A DNA stretch of 64,000 nucleotides from contig NZ_CP034073.1 of assembly GCF_003855155.1 (NCBI RefSeq), positions 558,001-622,000 on the forward strand, read 5' to 3'. The DNA is from Shewanella psychromarinicola (GTDB lineage Bacteria; Pseudomonadota; Gammaproteobacteria; Enterobacterales; Shewanellaceae). The position numbers were made by a program, and so were the translations under genes. The notes below the pieces were generated by a model. The model was not told the DNA's origin. It did not search any database and was given only the letters and a program-made list of their open reading frames with translations. This document shows, piece by piece, positions 1-9,999 of this stretch (its first letter is position 1; each line of letters begins with the position of its first letter).

Positions 1-1710
1 GATATTACTAGCCGTAAGCTGACCGAAAACGAGTTAAAACTATCGTCACAAGTCTTGTTTAGCATGAATGAAGCGGTTGTCGTCGGCGAACTTGACTACC
101 AAATACGTTCCGTTAATCCAGCTTTTAGCCGCATTACCGGCTTTAAACACCGTGATGTAGTCGGCAAGCATTTCTTATTTTTAACCATGGGTAAGCAGTC
201 TCGCGAGTTTTATAACTCAGTTGAAGCCCAGCTCTTAAGACACAAGCATTGGGCCGGCGAAATACACATTCGAACTCGCGACCGTCGCGGTATCCTTGCA
301 TGGTTGGAAATAAACCAAGTTATTAATAACAAAGGTGAGACAAGTCATTTTGTGGCCGTATTCACCGATATTACCGCACGTAAAAAAGCGGAAGAAGATT
401 TACGGGTACTGGCTAACTTCGATCCACTGACTGGATTGCCTAATCGTACGCTATTCCAAGACAGGCTCAATCAAGCGGTCACTAAAGCACATCGTTCAAA
501 TAGTATTGTGGCATTGTTATTTTTAGATCTTGACCGATTTAAACATATCAATGACTCAATGGGACACCACATTGGTGATTTACTGCTTAAAGCCGTCGCC
601 CATCGCCTACAAAATGCGGTACGAGATGGCGATACCGTTGCACGTTTAGGCGGTGATGAATTTACCATTATTTTAGAAGGGGTAGCAAAAACGAAAGCCG
701 CTACTATTATTGCTGAAAAAGTGTTAAATGCATTCCAAAGCCCTTATTTGCTTGACGATAAAATTCTGACTATCTCACCGTCAATTGGTATCAGTTTGTA
801 TCCTGAAGATGCAGAAGATACGACCTCGTTGATAAAATACGCTGATACCGCCATGTATCACGCTAAATCACTGGGCAGAAATAACTTCCAATTCTATACC
901 AAACAATTAAACCAATATGCGACACGCTACGTCGAACTAGAAGCTGGCCTTAAAAATGCCATGCAAAACAATGAGCTATATTTAGTTTATCAACCTAAAT
1001 ACGATATAAAAACCGAAAAAATTATCGGCCTTGAAGCCTTAATGCGTTGGGAAAGCCCAGAACTTGGCTTGATTTCACCGGTTGAGTTTATCCCACTTGC
1101 GGAAGAAACCGGCATCATTAATCAGATTGGTCACTGGGCGATTAACCAAGCCTGTAGTCAGCTGGCACTATGGCACCAACAAGGCTTTGAGCATATCTCT
1201 GTTGCCGTTAACCTTTCTGCCAGACAGTTAAAAGTCGATATTATCTCGATGATAGAGGTCGCATTAGCAGTATCTGGGCTACCGGCAAGTGCCCTAGAGC
1301 TAGAATTAACTGAATCAATGATTATGGGTAACCCACAAGAATCAGTCACTGTGCTGTCACAACTCAAAGCCTTGGGGTTAACCATCGCAGTAGATGACTT
1401 TGGCACTGGATACTCAAGCTTAAGCTATTTGAAACGCTTCCCAATTGATACCTTGAAAATTGATCAAGAATTTGTGCGAGATATAACTGAAGATCCTGAC
1501 GATGCAGCAATCACTAGCGCCATTATTACCTTGGCTCATAGTTTAGAACTTAAGGTTGTGGCTGAAGGGGTTGAAACCCAAGCACAATTAAATTTCTTAC
1601 GTGAAGGAGGCTGTGATCAAGTGCAAGGCTTCTTGCTCAGCAAGCCATTGAACGCTGTTGATTGCCTGGTATTATTAACCAAAGACAAAGCTGCCATTAG
1701 TCATTTTTAA
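1..1710 (+). CDS. PAS-GGDEF-EAL cyclic-di-GMP signalling protein (5' end outside window)
   Basis: The frame is open from the first base of the window, so the true start lies upstream; the ATG at 55 is internal. What is visible is the end of a PAS-associated linker, a PAS domain, a GGDEF diguanylate cyclase domain with an intact GGDEF motif at 649-663, and an EAL phosphodiesterase domain with an intact EAL at 1033-1041. Later EAL-family motifs (ESMIMGNP, VDDFGTGYSSL, KIDQEFV, AEGVET) are also present. Both catalytic signatures look complete, so the protein could make or degrade c-di-GMP in response to the PAS sensor. The gene is convergent with ilvE and shares a terminator with it. The domain call is secure; the ligand and biological output are unknown. 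Confidence 0.93.
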   Translation, partial: DITSRKLTENELKLSSQVLFSMNEAVVVGELDYQIRSVNPAFSRITGFKHRDVVGKHFLFLTMGKQSREFYNSVEAQLLRHKHWAGEIHIRTRDRRGILAWLEINQVINNKGETSHFVAVFTDITARKKAEEDLRVLANFDPLTGLPNRTLFQDRLNQAVTKAHRSNSIVALLFLDLDRFKHINDSMGHHIGDLLLKAVAHRLQNAVRDGDTVARLGGDEFTIILEGVAKTKAATIIAEKVLNAFQSPYLLDDKILTISPSIGISLYPEDAEDTTSLIKYADTAMYHAKSLGRNNFQFYTKQLNQYATRYVELEAGLKNAMQNNELYLVYQPKYDIKTEKIIGLEALMRWESPELGLISPVEFIPLAEETGIINQIGHWAINQACSQLALWHQQGFEHISVAVNLSARQLKVDIISMIEVALAVSGLPASALELELTESMIMGNPQESVTVLSQLKALGLTIAVDDFGTGYSSLSYLKRFPIDTLKIDQEFVRDITEDPDDAAITSAIITLAHSLELKVVAEGVETQAQLNFLREGGCDQVQGFLLSKPLNAVDCLVLLTKDKAAISHF

Positions 1711-1715
1711 GACAA

Positions 1716-1743
1716 AATAAAAGCTCCATTTAGGAGCTTTTAT
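1716..1743. terminator. Bidirectional rho-independent terminator
   Basis: An AAAGCTCC/GGAGCTTT stem with a 5-base loop is flanked by A-rich and T-rich tracts. It lies between the convergent GGDEF/EAL gene and ilvE, so it can serve both strands. Confidence 0.75.
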
Positions 1744-1766
1744 TAAAGTGCTACCGATAGAATGAA

Positions 1767-2858
1767 CTAGGGTGCAACACGCTCAATACGCTTTACCCAA
1801 CCCGCTGGAGCTGGCATGTGGCCTTTTTGTAGCTCAGTGAAGACTTTATAGATACGTCGGATGTTGGGTCCAACGTTGCCATCACCGACAGTGATAATGC
1901 GTCCATCTTCAAAAATATATGAACTCACAGGGGACACCACCGCGGCAGTACCAAAACCGCCGGCTTCAATAATTTCGCCAGACTCAATATCAGCAATAAA
2001 CTTATCTAACATCACCGTTTCTTGTCTTACTTCACAACCCAGCATATCCCCAAGTTCCATAATGGATTGAGAGGTAATGGATTTTAAAATGGTATCAGTG
2101 AATGTCGGAATAATCACAGTGCCATCTTTTAAAATGTGGAAGTGATTCATCGCGCCAGCTTCTTCAATTTGAGTATTGGTTGAATCCAAATACAATACCT
2201 GCGATGCACCATATTCTACAGCCGCTTTACCAGCACGCAGTGAGGCAGCATAGTTACCCGCCGCTTTTGAAGCACCAGTACCACCAGATACTGCACGGTG
2301 GTACTTAGTACTGATTAACAAGCGAATACCATTATTTACCCCTGAGGCATAATAAGCCCCAGATGGGCTTAACATGACACAGAATGTGTATTGCTGACTT
2401 GGACTAACGGATAAACGATCTTCGGTTGCAAAGATAAACGGCCGAATGTATAAACATGCGCCATCTTGCTGCGGAAACCACAAACGATCAACATCAATAA
2501 GGGCATTGATTGCCTTCACTTGCATACTTTCATCGATATTCGGAATACACACGATATCGGCAGAACGGTTCATCCGCTCTGCATTTTTGTTTAAACGAAA
2601 AGTGTAAATCTCGCCGTCTTCGTGCATAAAGGCTTTTGCGCCTTCAAAAATTGATTGACCATAGTGCAGTGACATTGCACCTGGTGCCATTTCAAACGGG
2701 CCGTAAGGGACTATACGCGGATCACACCATTGACCATCACGATAATCCATTAAAAACATGTGGTCAGTACGAAGCCTGCCAAAACCCACATCGCCTTCTG
2801 GCTTAAATGGTTCTGTGCGGCGCTCTGACGCAGATTTTAAATTATATTTTATGTCCAT
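1767..2858 (-). CDS. ilvE: Branched-chain amino acid aminotransferase
   Basis: A PLP-dependent fold-type IV transaminase of 363 residues that interconverts leucine, isoleucine and valine with their 2-oxo acids. Family features seen include SIFEGAKAF near the N-terminus, the RPFIFATED stretch, the GTGASKAAGNYA segment around the PLP lysine, and EAGAMNHF, EIIEAGGFGTAAVVSP towards the C-terminus. The open frame extends 19 codons further upstream. I chose the ATG at 2858 because an AAGGTGG ribosome site lies just before it and the length matches the family. It is a single gene convergent with the c-di-GMP gene. Confidence 0.93.
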   Translation of the reverse strand: MDIKYNLKSASERRTEPFKPEGDVGFGRLRTDHMFLMDYRDGQWCDPRIVPYGPFEMAPGAMSLHYGQSIFEGAKAFMHEDGEIYTFRLNKNAERMNRSADIVCIPNIDESMQVKAINALIDVDRLWFPQQDGACLYIRPFIFATEDRLSVSPSQQYTFCVMLSPSGAYYASGVNNGIRLLISTKYHRAVSGGTGASKAAGNYAASLRAGKAAVEYGASQVLYLDSTNTQIEEAGAMNHFHILKDGTVIIPTFTDTILKSITSQSIMELGDMLGCEVRQETVMLDKFIADIESGEIIEAGGFGTAAVVSPVSSYIFEDGRIITVGDGNVGPNIRRIYKVFTELQKGHMPAPAGWVKRIERVAP

Positions 2859-3190
2859 TACATACCACCTTAAAAACTGAGCTTGCAGACTATGGAGGCT
2901 AGAGATTAATGTCAAGTCGAAGCCCTAGATCCTCAATCAAAATACGTCAATTGAGCGTAACAAGCATCAATATTTTTATTCATATAGTGACAGACATCGT
3001 GCCTAGAAATTATTATAACAAAGTCTTTTATTGTCATGGTTGACAGCTAAAAATACCTCGAACAAAGATAAAGTACAATATAGTACGATTTATTGAATAT
3101 ATTTTAGCCACTTAGTTTTAAAGGCTATTCCTATAGGCCTTGACACTGCTAGAATCGGGATTCCATCCCGAAACGTATAGGACTCCCCCC

Positions 3191-3412
3191 ATGAGCCTTG
3201 AATTATTGACCCAACTGGAAACCAAAATCCAGGCGACTCTCGAAAATATTGAGCTACTAAAAATGGAGCTTGATGAAGAGAAGCAAAAGAACCAAGCGTT
3301 GACGTTACAGCAACAAGAATTGACACAAAAAAACCAACAATTGCAGCAAGACCTAAACTCTTGGAGTGATAAGGTCAACGGCCTTGTTGGTTTATTGAAT
3401 AACGAGATCTAA
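3191..3412 (+). CDS. zapB: Cell division protein ZapB
   Basis: A 73-residue protein that is almost entirely coiled coil: it opens [12 protein letters not shown] and is rich in heptad Leu, Gln and Lys. It closely resembles E. coli ZapB, the Z-ring associated factor that links FtsZ/ZapA to the chromosome terminus. The start at 3191 gives the usual family length; an upstream in-frame ATG at 3140 would add an unrelated peptide. A short perfect hairpin (3155-3171, stem TCGGGA/TCCCGA) lies in the presumed leader. The stop overlaps the stop of the convergent small gene by a few bases. Confidence 0.85.
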   Translation: MSLELLTQLETKIQATLENIELLKMELDEEKQKNQALTLQQQELTQKNQQLQQDLNSWSDKVNGLVGLLNNEI

Positions 3413-3621
3413 ATGGATTGATGCTGCTGTGATTGGATTTCAATCAAGGCATTTAGTTCACGGATAGCCTGCTTAACTTTTGGCAGGTTTTTTTTTGTGT
3501 GTAGAAAGCGACCCTTATCAAATTCAAGTAGCCCTAAGTCTTTTACCCAAATCACTCCACTTAAAAAGATCCTAGCATGCTTAACGATTAGTTTCGGTGC
3601 ATAAACAGGGAACATTCTCAT
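3409..3621 (-). CDS. Small conserved-looking hypothetical protein
   Basis: A 70-residue, basic, hydrophobic-patched protein with no recognised domain. A strong GGAGG ribosome site precedes the ATG at 3621, which is why I prefer it to the longer frame starting at 3669. It runs tail to tail with zapB with overlapping stops. There is no signal peptide and no clear membrane segment. Function unknown. Confidence 0.55.
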   Translation of the reverse strand: MRMFPVYAPKLIVKHARIFLSGVIWVKDLGLLEFDKGRFLHTKKNLPKVKQAIRELNALIEIQSQQHQSI

Positions 3622-3853
3622 ACGACTTCCTCCAAGAAGATACATGCGCAAGGTGCGATGAAATAACAACGATAAGCCATGTATAAGTCAGAAATGGAAC
3701 TATCCAAAGCGCATATAAAAACACGATTCACTTTCTTGTTAAACACAACTTGAATGTCATCAAATTGGACAACTTGATGTCGAAAGAGTTTCATTAACTT
3801 GCCATTTTTTGTTCTAACAAATCACATAAGCAACTACGGCATTTTAATGACAC

Positions 3854-3882
3854 TTGTCAATATTTTGACATCATGTTATTAT
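3854..3882 (+). promoter_or_regulatory. Sigma-70 promoter for a candidate small RNA
   Basis: TTGTCA (3854-3859) and TATTAT (3877-3882) are separated by exactly 17 bases, with no open reading frame downstream. This predicts a start site near 3889. Confidence 0.5.
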
Positions 3883-3888
3883 CTTCGA

Positions 3889-3959
3889 TGTTACTCAGGG
3901 TAAAAAAGAGTTATTTGACTCATTTCCGTATTGTCTTTTATAGACATGCGGTTTTTTTT
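3889..3959 (+). ncRNA. Candidate intergenic small RNA (about 70 nt)
   Basis: The transcript is predicted from a promoter-terminator pair inside a 650-base gene-free gap. It would hold a small hairpin (GAGT/ACTC, about 3908-3921) and end in a roughly 10-bp imperfect stem (3926-3951) followed by eight T residues (3952-3959), a textbook intrinsic terminator. No start codon with a useful frame lies inside. The rest of the gap (3622-3850 and 3960-4230) shows no gene. I do not recognise it as Spot 42, 6S or any other named sRNA. The call rests on signals only. Confidence 0.45.
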
Positions 3960-4236
3960 GCCTGTTGTAGTCTCAAACTCATACCATTTAGCAACACAAT
4001 CGGCGATCTTACCGAACCACATGGCTGAAAACGCCATACTCATAAGCCTTGCTAGTCACCGATAACGACATCTTAATTACCCCTCCACCCAAACGTATCT
4101 CAAACAGCTCCTCTTTATGCTAAAGGCATTGCATTACGTTCAATAAACAGATGATTAACACGTCAATTCACTTGGCTAATGGCTCTACGGGCAGTTTGAG
4201 AACCGGTTATTATCTTGAGCTGAGGTTAAATAAAAA

Positions 4237-4254
4237 AAGGAGCCGAAGCTCCTT
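4237..4254 (-). terminator. dsbA terminator
   Basis: An AAGGAGC/GCTCCTT stem with a CGAA loop is followed on the minus strand by a run of T. It lies 26 bases past the dsbA stop. Confidence 0.75.
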
Positions 4255-4279
4255 ATTTAAATAACCCATTTAGCTTAGA

Positions 4280-4897
4280 TTACTTTTTGTTCATTGTCGC
4301 TAAGTAGAATGCGATATCAATTAACTCGTCATAAGATTTAATTGAGCTGGTTTCTACTCGGTATTTACCATTAACAACTAATGAAGGAACACCCGAAATT
4401 TTAGCGTTTTCAGTATCGCGCTTCATTTTCGACATCTGTGCGTTAACCATAAATGAATTCGCCGCAGCATCGTAAGCTTTAGCCTCTACGCCATTGGCAA
4501 TAAATACTGCTCTGATATCGTCTGGGCGGGTAAACTGCTGACGCTTATCGTGGATAGCACTAAATAATGCCGTGTCAATTTTCTCATCAACATTAAGCTG
4601 CTGCGCAACCGCAAAAGCACGTGACATTTCTACGCCCATTTGGCGACCAATAAACTCAACGTGAGCTTGATTAAAGCTGACACCTTCGGGTAAATTCGCT
4701 TCAATTTTAGGCACTACGGTTTTAGCAAAGTTAAAACAATGGGGGCAAAAGAATGAGAAAAACTCTGTGATTTCTGGTTTGGCTGTTTCAGGGCCTTCAT
4801 TAATCACAGTGTAATGCACACCTTCTTTATAATCGGCAGCCATCGCAACCATCGGCGCGAGCAGGAGTGCTGCGGCCATCAATAATGCTTTTTTCAT
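4280..4897 (-). CDS. dsbA: Periplasmic thiol:disulfide oxidoreductase DsbA
   Basis: Introduces disulfide bonds into exported proteins. It is 205 residues long, with a signal peptide cleaved after about residue 20 (AMA-AD). The thioredoxin-fold active site CPHC is at residues 51-54 and a cis-proline loop GVPS sits near residue 168. A GAAGGAAG ribosome site precedes the ATG at 4897. It lies upstream of srkA in the same orientation as in other gammaproteobacteria, although here dsbA is the downstream member on the minus strand. DsbB is not in the window. Confidence 0.95.
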   Translation of the reverse strand: MKKALLMAAALLLAPMVAMAADYKEGVHYTVINEGPETAKPEITEFFSFFCPHCFNFAKTVVPKIEANLPEGVSFNQAHVEFIGRQMGVEMSRAFAVAQQLNVDEKIDTALFSAIHDKRQQFTRPDDIRAVFIANGVEAKAYDAAANSFMVNAQMSKMKRDTENAKISGVPSLVVNGKYRVETSSIKSYDELIDIAFYLATMNKK

Positions 4898-5028
4898 TTT
4901 ACTTCCTTCTAAGTAGGCAAAAATATCAATACGCTGGCTCTATCATAGTCTAGCGTTAGTCTTTAACTCAATCGTTAGCTAATTGTATTTGTAACTAAAT
5001 ACTATTAGGTAGTGATTATGAAATATTG

Positions 5029-6030
5029 TTAATTAAAACTGGGTAAACTCAATGGTGGCTCGTTCAGTGCCGATAACTGCTCTTTAAATGCCAGCGTTTG
5101 TTGTTCCCAGTATTTAATATCGGCAAACCATGGAAAATTCATTGGAAAGGCAGGGTCCTGCCAACGCTTGGTTAACCACGCGTTATAGTGCACCATCCTG
5201 AATGCCCTTAACGGCTCAATCAGTGCCAATTGCTTAGCATCAAAATCACAAAATTCTTGATATCCCTCTAATAGAAGATCAATTTGCAATAACTGTTGCT
5301 GGCGATCTCCGGTTAACATCATCCACAAGTCTTGTACTGCTGGGCCTTGCCTGGCATCGTCTAAGTCGACAAACCCAGGTCCAGTTGGTGTCCATAAAAT
5401 ATTACTCGGATGTAAGTCGCCGTGCAGGCGTATCGAGGTAAACTGGTGTTGCTGCCAAATCTGCTTGGCTTTATCTAATACCTGCTCAACTACCGTAAAA
5501 AAAGCCGTTTGCATCGAGCTGGAAACAATCCCACTTTCACGTAAATAGCGATAAGACTCATCGCCCAAAATGGCTGGCGTGAGCGGTTCACGATACACAA
5601 AGGGCTGCCTTGCGCCATATTGATGAATACGGCCAATAAAGCGGCCAACCGATTCAAGTTGCTCAAGATTGTCGACTTCAAACGCGCGCCCGCCAATAGA
5701 GGGGAAGAGTCCAAAACGATAACCTTGATACTCAAATAAGGTTTTGCCCTCAATGACGACTGGAACGGCTATGGGGATGTCTTCAGCGGCTAATTCTAAT
5801 GCATAATCATGTTCTTCTTGAATTTGTTCATTGCTCCAACGATGTGGGCGATAAAACTTCACCACATAACGAAGGCCTTGATCACAGCGGAACTGATACA
5901 CCCTATTTTCATAACTGTTTAACGCTAATAACCCCGTCTCAGGGTAGATGCCTATGCTTTCAATCGCATCAAGAATGAGATCGGGTTTCAGTGCCTGAAA
6001 ATGAAATTCTGCGCCGGTACAGTTGTCCAT
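5029..6030 (-). CDS. srkA: Stress response kinase A (YihE family)
   Basis: A 333-residue Ser/Thr kinase of the choline/aminoglycoside kinase fold, implicated in E. coli in survival of oxidative and envelope stress. Seen: LNSYENRVYQF at the nucleotide loop, VVKFYRP with the catalytic-lobe lysine, RLHGDLHPSNILW as the catalytic loop, and GFVDLDDARQGP as the metal-binding DxD motif. The ATG at 6030 has an AAGAAGG ribosome site; the longer frame to 6066 would overlap the upstream gene. The linkage to dsbA is conserved. Confidence 0.92.
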   Translation of the reverse strand: MDNCTGAEFHFQALKPDLILDAIESIGIYPETGLLALNSYENRVYQFRCDQGLRYVVKFYRPHRWSNEQIQEEHDYALELAAEDIPIAVPVVIEGKTLFEYQGYRFGLFPSIGGRAFEVDNLEQLESVGRFIGRIHQYGARQPFVYREPLTPAILGDESYRYLRESGIVSSSMQTAFFTVVEQVLDKAKQIWQQHQFTSIRLHGDLHPSNILWTPTGPGFVDLDDARQGPAVQDLWMMLTGDRQQQLLQIDLLLEGYQEFCDFDAKQLALIEPLRAFRMVHYNAWLTKRWQDPAFPMNFPWFADIKYWEQQTLAFKEQLSALNEPPLSLPSFN

Positions 6031-6040
6031 GTATGCCTTC

Positions 6041-6343
6041 TTAAGTCGTTTGAATATGTGGAGCAAGTAGCGTTAACAAAAACGCTAATACGTCTAATTC
6101 TTTCGCATTATCGGTAGAAATCCAACAAATATCACCATAAAACTCGTAATGTAACCATAAAGGACTTCCTTCAAAATTGAGCAACCATTGATGACGATCC
6201 GCTCCCCATTGGCGATCACGGATGTCGCAATCAAGTACAGCCGCTAGCGGTTCGGCAAATCGTTCAAATTGCTCAAAATCCACTTCAGCTTGAATAACAA
6301 TACTTAATGCTTGCGGATCTAATTGGGCTGAAAGTAATTTCAT
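6041..6343 (-). CDS. DUF3630-type small protein
   Basis: A 100-residue soluble, acidic and tryptophan-rich protein directly upstream of srkA (11 bases apart), very likely co-transcribed with it. It resembles the DUF3630 family found beside srkA in Shewanella and relatives; that assignment is from memory of the family, not a search. No catalytic motif or signal peptide is seen. Function unknown. Confidence 0.65.
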   Translation of the reverse strand: MKLLSAQLDPQALSIVIQAEVDFEQFERFAEPLAAVLDCDIRDRQWGADRHQWLLNFEGSPLWLHYEFYGDICWISTDNAKELDVLAFLLTLLAPHIQTT

Positions 6344-6368
6344 AATCGACTCAGGTAAAATACATTAA

Positions 6369-7880
6369 TTAACTGCTACAAGACATAATTAAGCCTTGTC
6401 CCCAGTCGGGTGGGCGTTTGGCAAAGTCTTCCATCTCGGGCTGTTCGTCATAAGGACGGCGTAAAAGTTGCTGGAGTTGTAATAATTTGCTGTTATCACC
6501 GTTCTCTTCTATATCGATAATGGCTTCTTGGGCTAGGTAATTACGCAAGATGTATTTCGGATTGACACTGTTGCGCTCGCATTGCCACCCGTGAATATCT
6601 GCCACCTCACCCACTCGGTCTTGGTAAGCTTTATACCAGGTATCAAAGCCAGCAACATCGACCATATCGTCCCGTAAAGTAGAATGTGAGTGACTCGGGT
6701 CCAGCTGACCAAAACGGCGTAAACTATTGGTGTAATCAAGCTGGTTAGTTTCCAGTAAGACGGTAAATAGCCCCAACAACTGCAAATCATGTTTATCGAG
6801 CTCAGCTTGAGCCTCTTGACTGAGAGGTTTTGCGCTAAGATCTTGTGAATTAAGTGCATGTAAACTCGCGGCTTGATGCAATCCCAACTTGCCACGCATA
6901 AGGCGTAAATACTGCTTAACCAGTTCAGATTGATAAGTATTTAGCGCTGCAATTAAATCGTCAGACTCAATAATGGGCGTTAATGCTTGGGCCAAACGTT
7001 TGAGGTTCCACAACCCTACTGCGGGTTGCTGGCCAAAGGCATAACGGCCTTCGTGATCAGAATGATTACAAATAAAGCCTTCTTTAAAGGTGTCTAAGAA
7101 AGCAAAGGGCCCAAAATCAAAGGTATCACCGAGTATCGACATATTGTCGGTATTCATCACGCCGTGAGCAAACCCGACAGACTGCCAGTGTGCAATCATT
7201 TTAGCGGTAGATTGCACTATCTCATAAAACCATTGTTTGTAACCTGCGGCATCTGTTGATAAATGCGCAAAATGCTGCTTAATCGTAAAATTAACCAATT
7301 GAGAAAGCTTGCCAGTATCACCTTGTTCGCCATGACAAAAATATTCAAAATGGCCAAACCGAATGTGGCTTTTAGCCAAGCGCACCGTTATGGCGGCCGT
7401 TTCTTGGCTTTCACGCCAAACGGGTAAATCGGAGCCAATAACCGCTAACGCACGGCTGGTAGGTACATTTAGCGCAGCAAGCGCTTCGGATACTAAAAAC
7501 TCGCGCACCGCAGAGCGCATTACCGCACGACCATCACCTTGGCGAGAATACGGCGTAGGGCCACCGCCTTTTAAGGCGACATCCCAAGCGCCATTTGGGC
7601 CAATGGCTTCGCCTAATATAATTGAGCGACCATCGCCCAATCTGGGGGTATAGCCACCAAATTGATGACCACTGTAGACTTGAGCATAATAGCTCGCACC
7701 AGGCGCGGCATAGTTAGCCGATAACTGCATTAACAATTCAGCATTAGGCTTTTCTAAACCAATCAGTTGAGCAGCATCATCACTCCAACCAAGCCAATGA
7801 GGATTACTGATTGGCAAAGGATAAACTTGTGAATAAAAGCCTTCTAATTGTTCAAAAAAATCTTGCTTAAATTGCATCAT
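6369..7880 (-). CDS. selO: Protein adenylyltransferase SelO (YdiU)
   Basis: A pseudokinase-fold enzyme that transfers AMP to Ser/Thr/Tyr of target proteins. The 503-residue protein has [41 protein letters not shown] and the metal/nucleotide segment [13 protein letters not shown]...DFGPF typical of the family. It ends in Cys-Ser-Ser, the bacterial counterpart of the selenocysteine-Ser-Ser tail of human SELENOO. The ATG at 7880 follows a GGAG site. Its first bases overlap the 3' end of the upstream lipoprotein gene, suggesting translational coupling. Confidence 0.93.
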   Translation of the reverse strand: MMQFKQDFFEQLEGFYSQVYPLPISNPHWLGWSDDAAQLIGLEKPNAELLMQLSANYAAPGASYYAQVYSGHQFGGYTPRLGDGRSIILGEAIGPNGAWDVALKGGGPTPYSRQGDGRAVMRSAVREFLVSEALAALNVPTSRALAVIGSDLPVWRESQETAAITVRLAKSHIRFGHFEYFCHGEQGDTGKLSQLVNFTIKQHFAHLSTDAAGYKQWFYEIVQSTAKMIAHWQSVGFAHGVMNTDNMSILGDTFDFGPFAFLDTFKEGFICNHSDHEGRYAFGQQPAVGLWNLKRLAQALTPIIESDDLIAALNTYQSELVKQYLRLMRGKLGLHQAASLHALNSQDLSAKPLSQEAQAELDKHDLQLLGLFTVLLETNQLDYTNSLRRFGQLDPSHSHSTLRDDMVDVAGFDTWYKAYQDRVGEVADIHGWQCERNSVNPKYILRNYLAQEAIIDIEENGDNSKLLQLQQLLRRPYDEQPEMEDFAKRPPDWGQGLIMSCSS

Positions 7881-8199
7881 CCACAACTCCTGCAACTTGG
7901 CTTTTACACTGCAATTGCTGCTGTTCATCTACCTGACACAGCTCTGCACACACAAAAGCTTGCTCTGCGGGCACTGAAGACGCTTGTAAACGTAACATTC
8001 CTGTACCTTTGGCCTGGCATTGCTCCAATGAATCGTAATAACCGGCAATATGGTCTTGCTGTACTATTTTCGTAGGAACAGGTGCTTGGTCTGCAACATA
8101 AAATAAGGTCCATTGTGGAGTACGAAAACAACCGGCAAGTAAGACCACGGTGGCAGTAATTAGCAATATTTTAGTCAATGTACGAGTCATTAATGTCAT
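7867..8199 (-). CDS. Small lipoprotein, unknown function
   Basis: A 110-residue protein with a lipoprotein signal: hydrophobic stretch [13 protein letters not shown] with a lipobox LAGC. The mature part has several cysteines that could pair in the periplasm. I chose the ATG at 8199 because an AAGGTT site precedes it. It overlaps the start of selO by 14 bases. No named family recognised. Confidence 0.65.
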   Translation of the reverse strand: MTLMTRTLTKILLITATVVLLAGCFRTPQWTLFYVADQAPVPTKIVQQDHIAGYYDSLEQCQAKGTGMLRLQASSVPAEQAFVCAELCQVDEQQQLQCKSQVAGVVDDAI

Positions 8200-8236
8200 T
8201 TTTAACCTTGAAATCATTGGATCTGAAGCAACAAAA

Positions 8237-8255
8237 AAGCGAACCAAGGTCCGCT
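8237..8255 (-). terminator. Terminator for the minus-strand gene at 8307-9188
   Basis: An AAGCGGACC/GGTTCGCTT stem (one G-T pair) with a 2-base loop precedes a T run on the minus strand. It lies between the 8307-9188 gene and the lipoprotein gene. Confidence 0.55.
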
Positions 8256-8306
8256 TTCCTTTTGAATATCATACCTGATATCCATCCAACAGTATTGATT
8301 AGCCTG

Positions 8307-9188
8307 TTAGCTCACTTTAGTTTTAGCCTTTTCGATACGTTTTATTCGCCCTTCAAACCCAGTGACAGTGCCATCGGTTAACTGGTATTCAAGCGCTTGT
8401 TGACAGACCTTAACTGCCTCATCAAACTGACCCACGTCGTTCAACAAGGTCGATAATTGCATAAACGCCGGAGATTTGATTTCATCAGTATTTTGTTGGG
8501 TGATGTTTTGCTGATGTAATAAGCGATATAATGCTAAATAGGTCGACTGTAAGGCCGCACCATATTGACAATAATCAGCTTGCTTGCGCATCTTATAGCA
8601 ATGGTTTATCACACTGACTAATTCACTATGCTGATGTTGAAGATCGGTGGCAATGTTGGCAGCATCAACCTGTTGTACAAAGCTCTCGCTTGCCCAATCG
8701 CCTTCAACACTGACTAGATCCAATAACGACCCTTTATGGTTTGACACTTCAACCGCGGGGGTATCAGGCACTTTGGCCTCAACATGACTCTTGCTCACTT
8801 CAGCCACAGCGACAGTATCCTTTGATGCTGCTTTTGGCTCGCAAACAACATCAGTTTGCTGGGTGTCTGCTGCTGATATGTTGGGTTCAGTAAGAGCAGC
8901 CTCGACAGGCTCATCAATAGACACGGCTGAATTAAGTTTATCGTTATCTACAGCTCGGTCTGATAATGCATCATCTTCAACCGATTTATCACTGGCTGCA
9001 TGCTCAGGCTCGGTTATCGTAGTCTCGTCTGTCGCGGCTAACGTTTCAGATTGAGCTACCTCACTGGATGATGAATGCGGTGTAACATTACGATCGGTTT
9101 TATCAAGTTCTTGTTTTGCCACCGCTTGAGTGCGTCTGTATAGATACAGAGCAATTGCAATCAATATGACAATTAAAATTACCTTCAT
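8307..9188 (-). CDS. Single-pass membrane protein with acidic linker
   Basis: 293 residues: one N-terminal membrane helix (VILIVILIAIALYLY, residues about 3-20), a long Ser/Thr/Asp/Glu/Val-rich low-complexity linker to about residue 155, and a helical C-terminal domain with a TPR-like feel (STLLNDVGQFDEAVKVCQQA). The ATG at 9188 has a GGTGGAAG ribosome site; the frame runs upstream to 9251 without support. The form suggests a membrane-anchored scaffold or assembly factor, but no function can be assigned. Confidence 0.65.
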   Translation of the reverse strand: MKVILIVILIAIALYLYRRTQAVAKQELDKTDRNVTPHSSSSEVAQSETLAATDETTITEPEHAASDKSVEDDALSDRAVDNDKLNSAVSIDEPVEAALTEPNISAADTQQTDVVCEPKAASKDTVAVAEVSKSHVEAKVPDTPAVEVSNHKGSLLDLVSVEGDWASESFVQQVDAANIATDLQHQHSELVSVINHCYKMRKQADYCQYGAALQSTYLALYRLLHQQNITQQNTDEIKSPAFMQLSTLLNDVGQFDEAVKVCQQALEYQLTDGTVTGFEGRIKRIEKAKTKVS

Positions 9189-9542
9189 TAGGCTTCCACC
9201 TTGCTGATTATATGCCGTAGCACATGATTTTATCTCACTCACAATATTCATTGTGAGGCAATGTACGGTTTTAATGATACCGCGCTGTTTTTTTAAGCAC
9301 CATTCATTATTGTTTCAATGTACACTATAAAATCAAGTATTTATGTATTTTAATCTATAACAAGTCATAGACAACCTATCATTTAGCATCAGTTTCAATC
9401 ATTTTTGCGATCCAAACCTCAAAAAATGACATTTTGCGCATAAGCTCAAAATTAAATAAGCTAAGTTTGCTAGGTTCAATTGCCAAGCTTACACTATTAA
9501 TATCCGACTATTTTACTAAGGTATTTAATAAGAGATAATATT

Positions 9543-9935
9543 ATGAGTGATAAAGAATTATTAAGTGGTAAATTACTCTACGAATTCCGAACAATACAAG
9601 CTATGGTCGAAATATACTGTAAAGCGCACCACCCGCTCAAGCCGTCCCAAGGTGTATGCCAGCAGTGTAGTGAGTTTTTAAGCTATGCCAATACTCGCCT
9701 AGATCGTTGCCCATACGGCCAAGATAAACCCACTTGTAATAAATGCCCTGTCCATTGTTACAAACCTCACATGAAGCAAAGAGCGCGTGAAATCATGATG
9801 TTTTCTGGGCCCAAAATGCTATTACCTCATCCTATTTTGGCAATTAAGCATTTACTTGCTGAACGTAAACCGGCACCCGGTTTACCACCAGAAAGAGTCT
9901 CAAACAGGCATTTACGAAAATCTGAGCAAAGTTAA
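9543..9935 (+). CDS. ygbA: YgbA-family protein (nitrous oxide-stimulated promoter family)
   Basis: 130 residues with a conserved cysteine set (KAHHP, GVCQQC, CPYG, TCNKCPVHCYKP) and the MMFSGPKMLLPHPILAI stretch typical of the YgbA/'nitrous oxide-stimulated promoter' family. E. coli YgbA is linked to recovery from nitrosative stress. The cysteine pattern suggests metal or Fe-S binding, which is inference. The preceding 290-base gap is AT-rich and shows no clear NsrR palindrome by eye. The ATG at 9543 follows AAGAGATAA. Confidence 0.8.
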   Translation: MSDKELLSGKLLYEFRTIQAMVEIYCKAHHPLKPSQGVCQQCSEFLSYANTRLDRCPYGQDKPTCNKCPVHCYKPHMKQRAREIMMFSGPKMLLPHPILAIKHLLAERKPAPGLPPERVSNRHLRKSEQS

Positions 9936-9999
9936 CCACCGGAAACTACTCGGTTTGCAGAAAGTAGGTTAGTATTCACTATCGTCAAAGAGAGTGAAA

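Noticed and set aside
3140..3155. TTGACA at 3140 and TAGAAT at 3150 as a zapB promoter
   Set aside because: The two hexamers are only 4 bases apart and cannot form one promoter.
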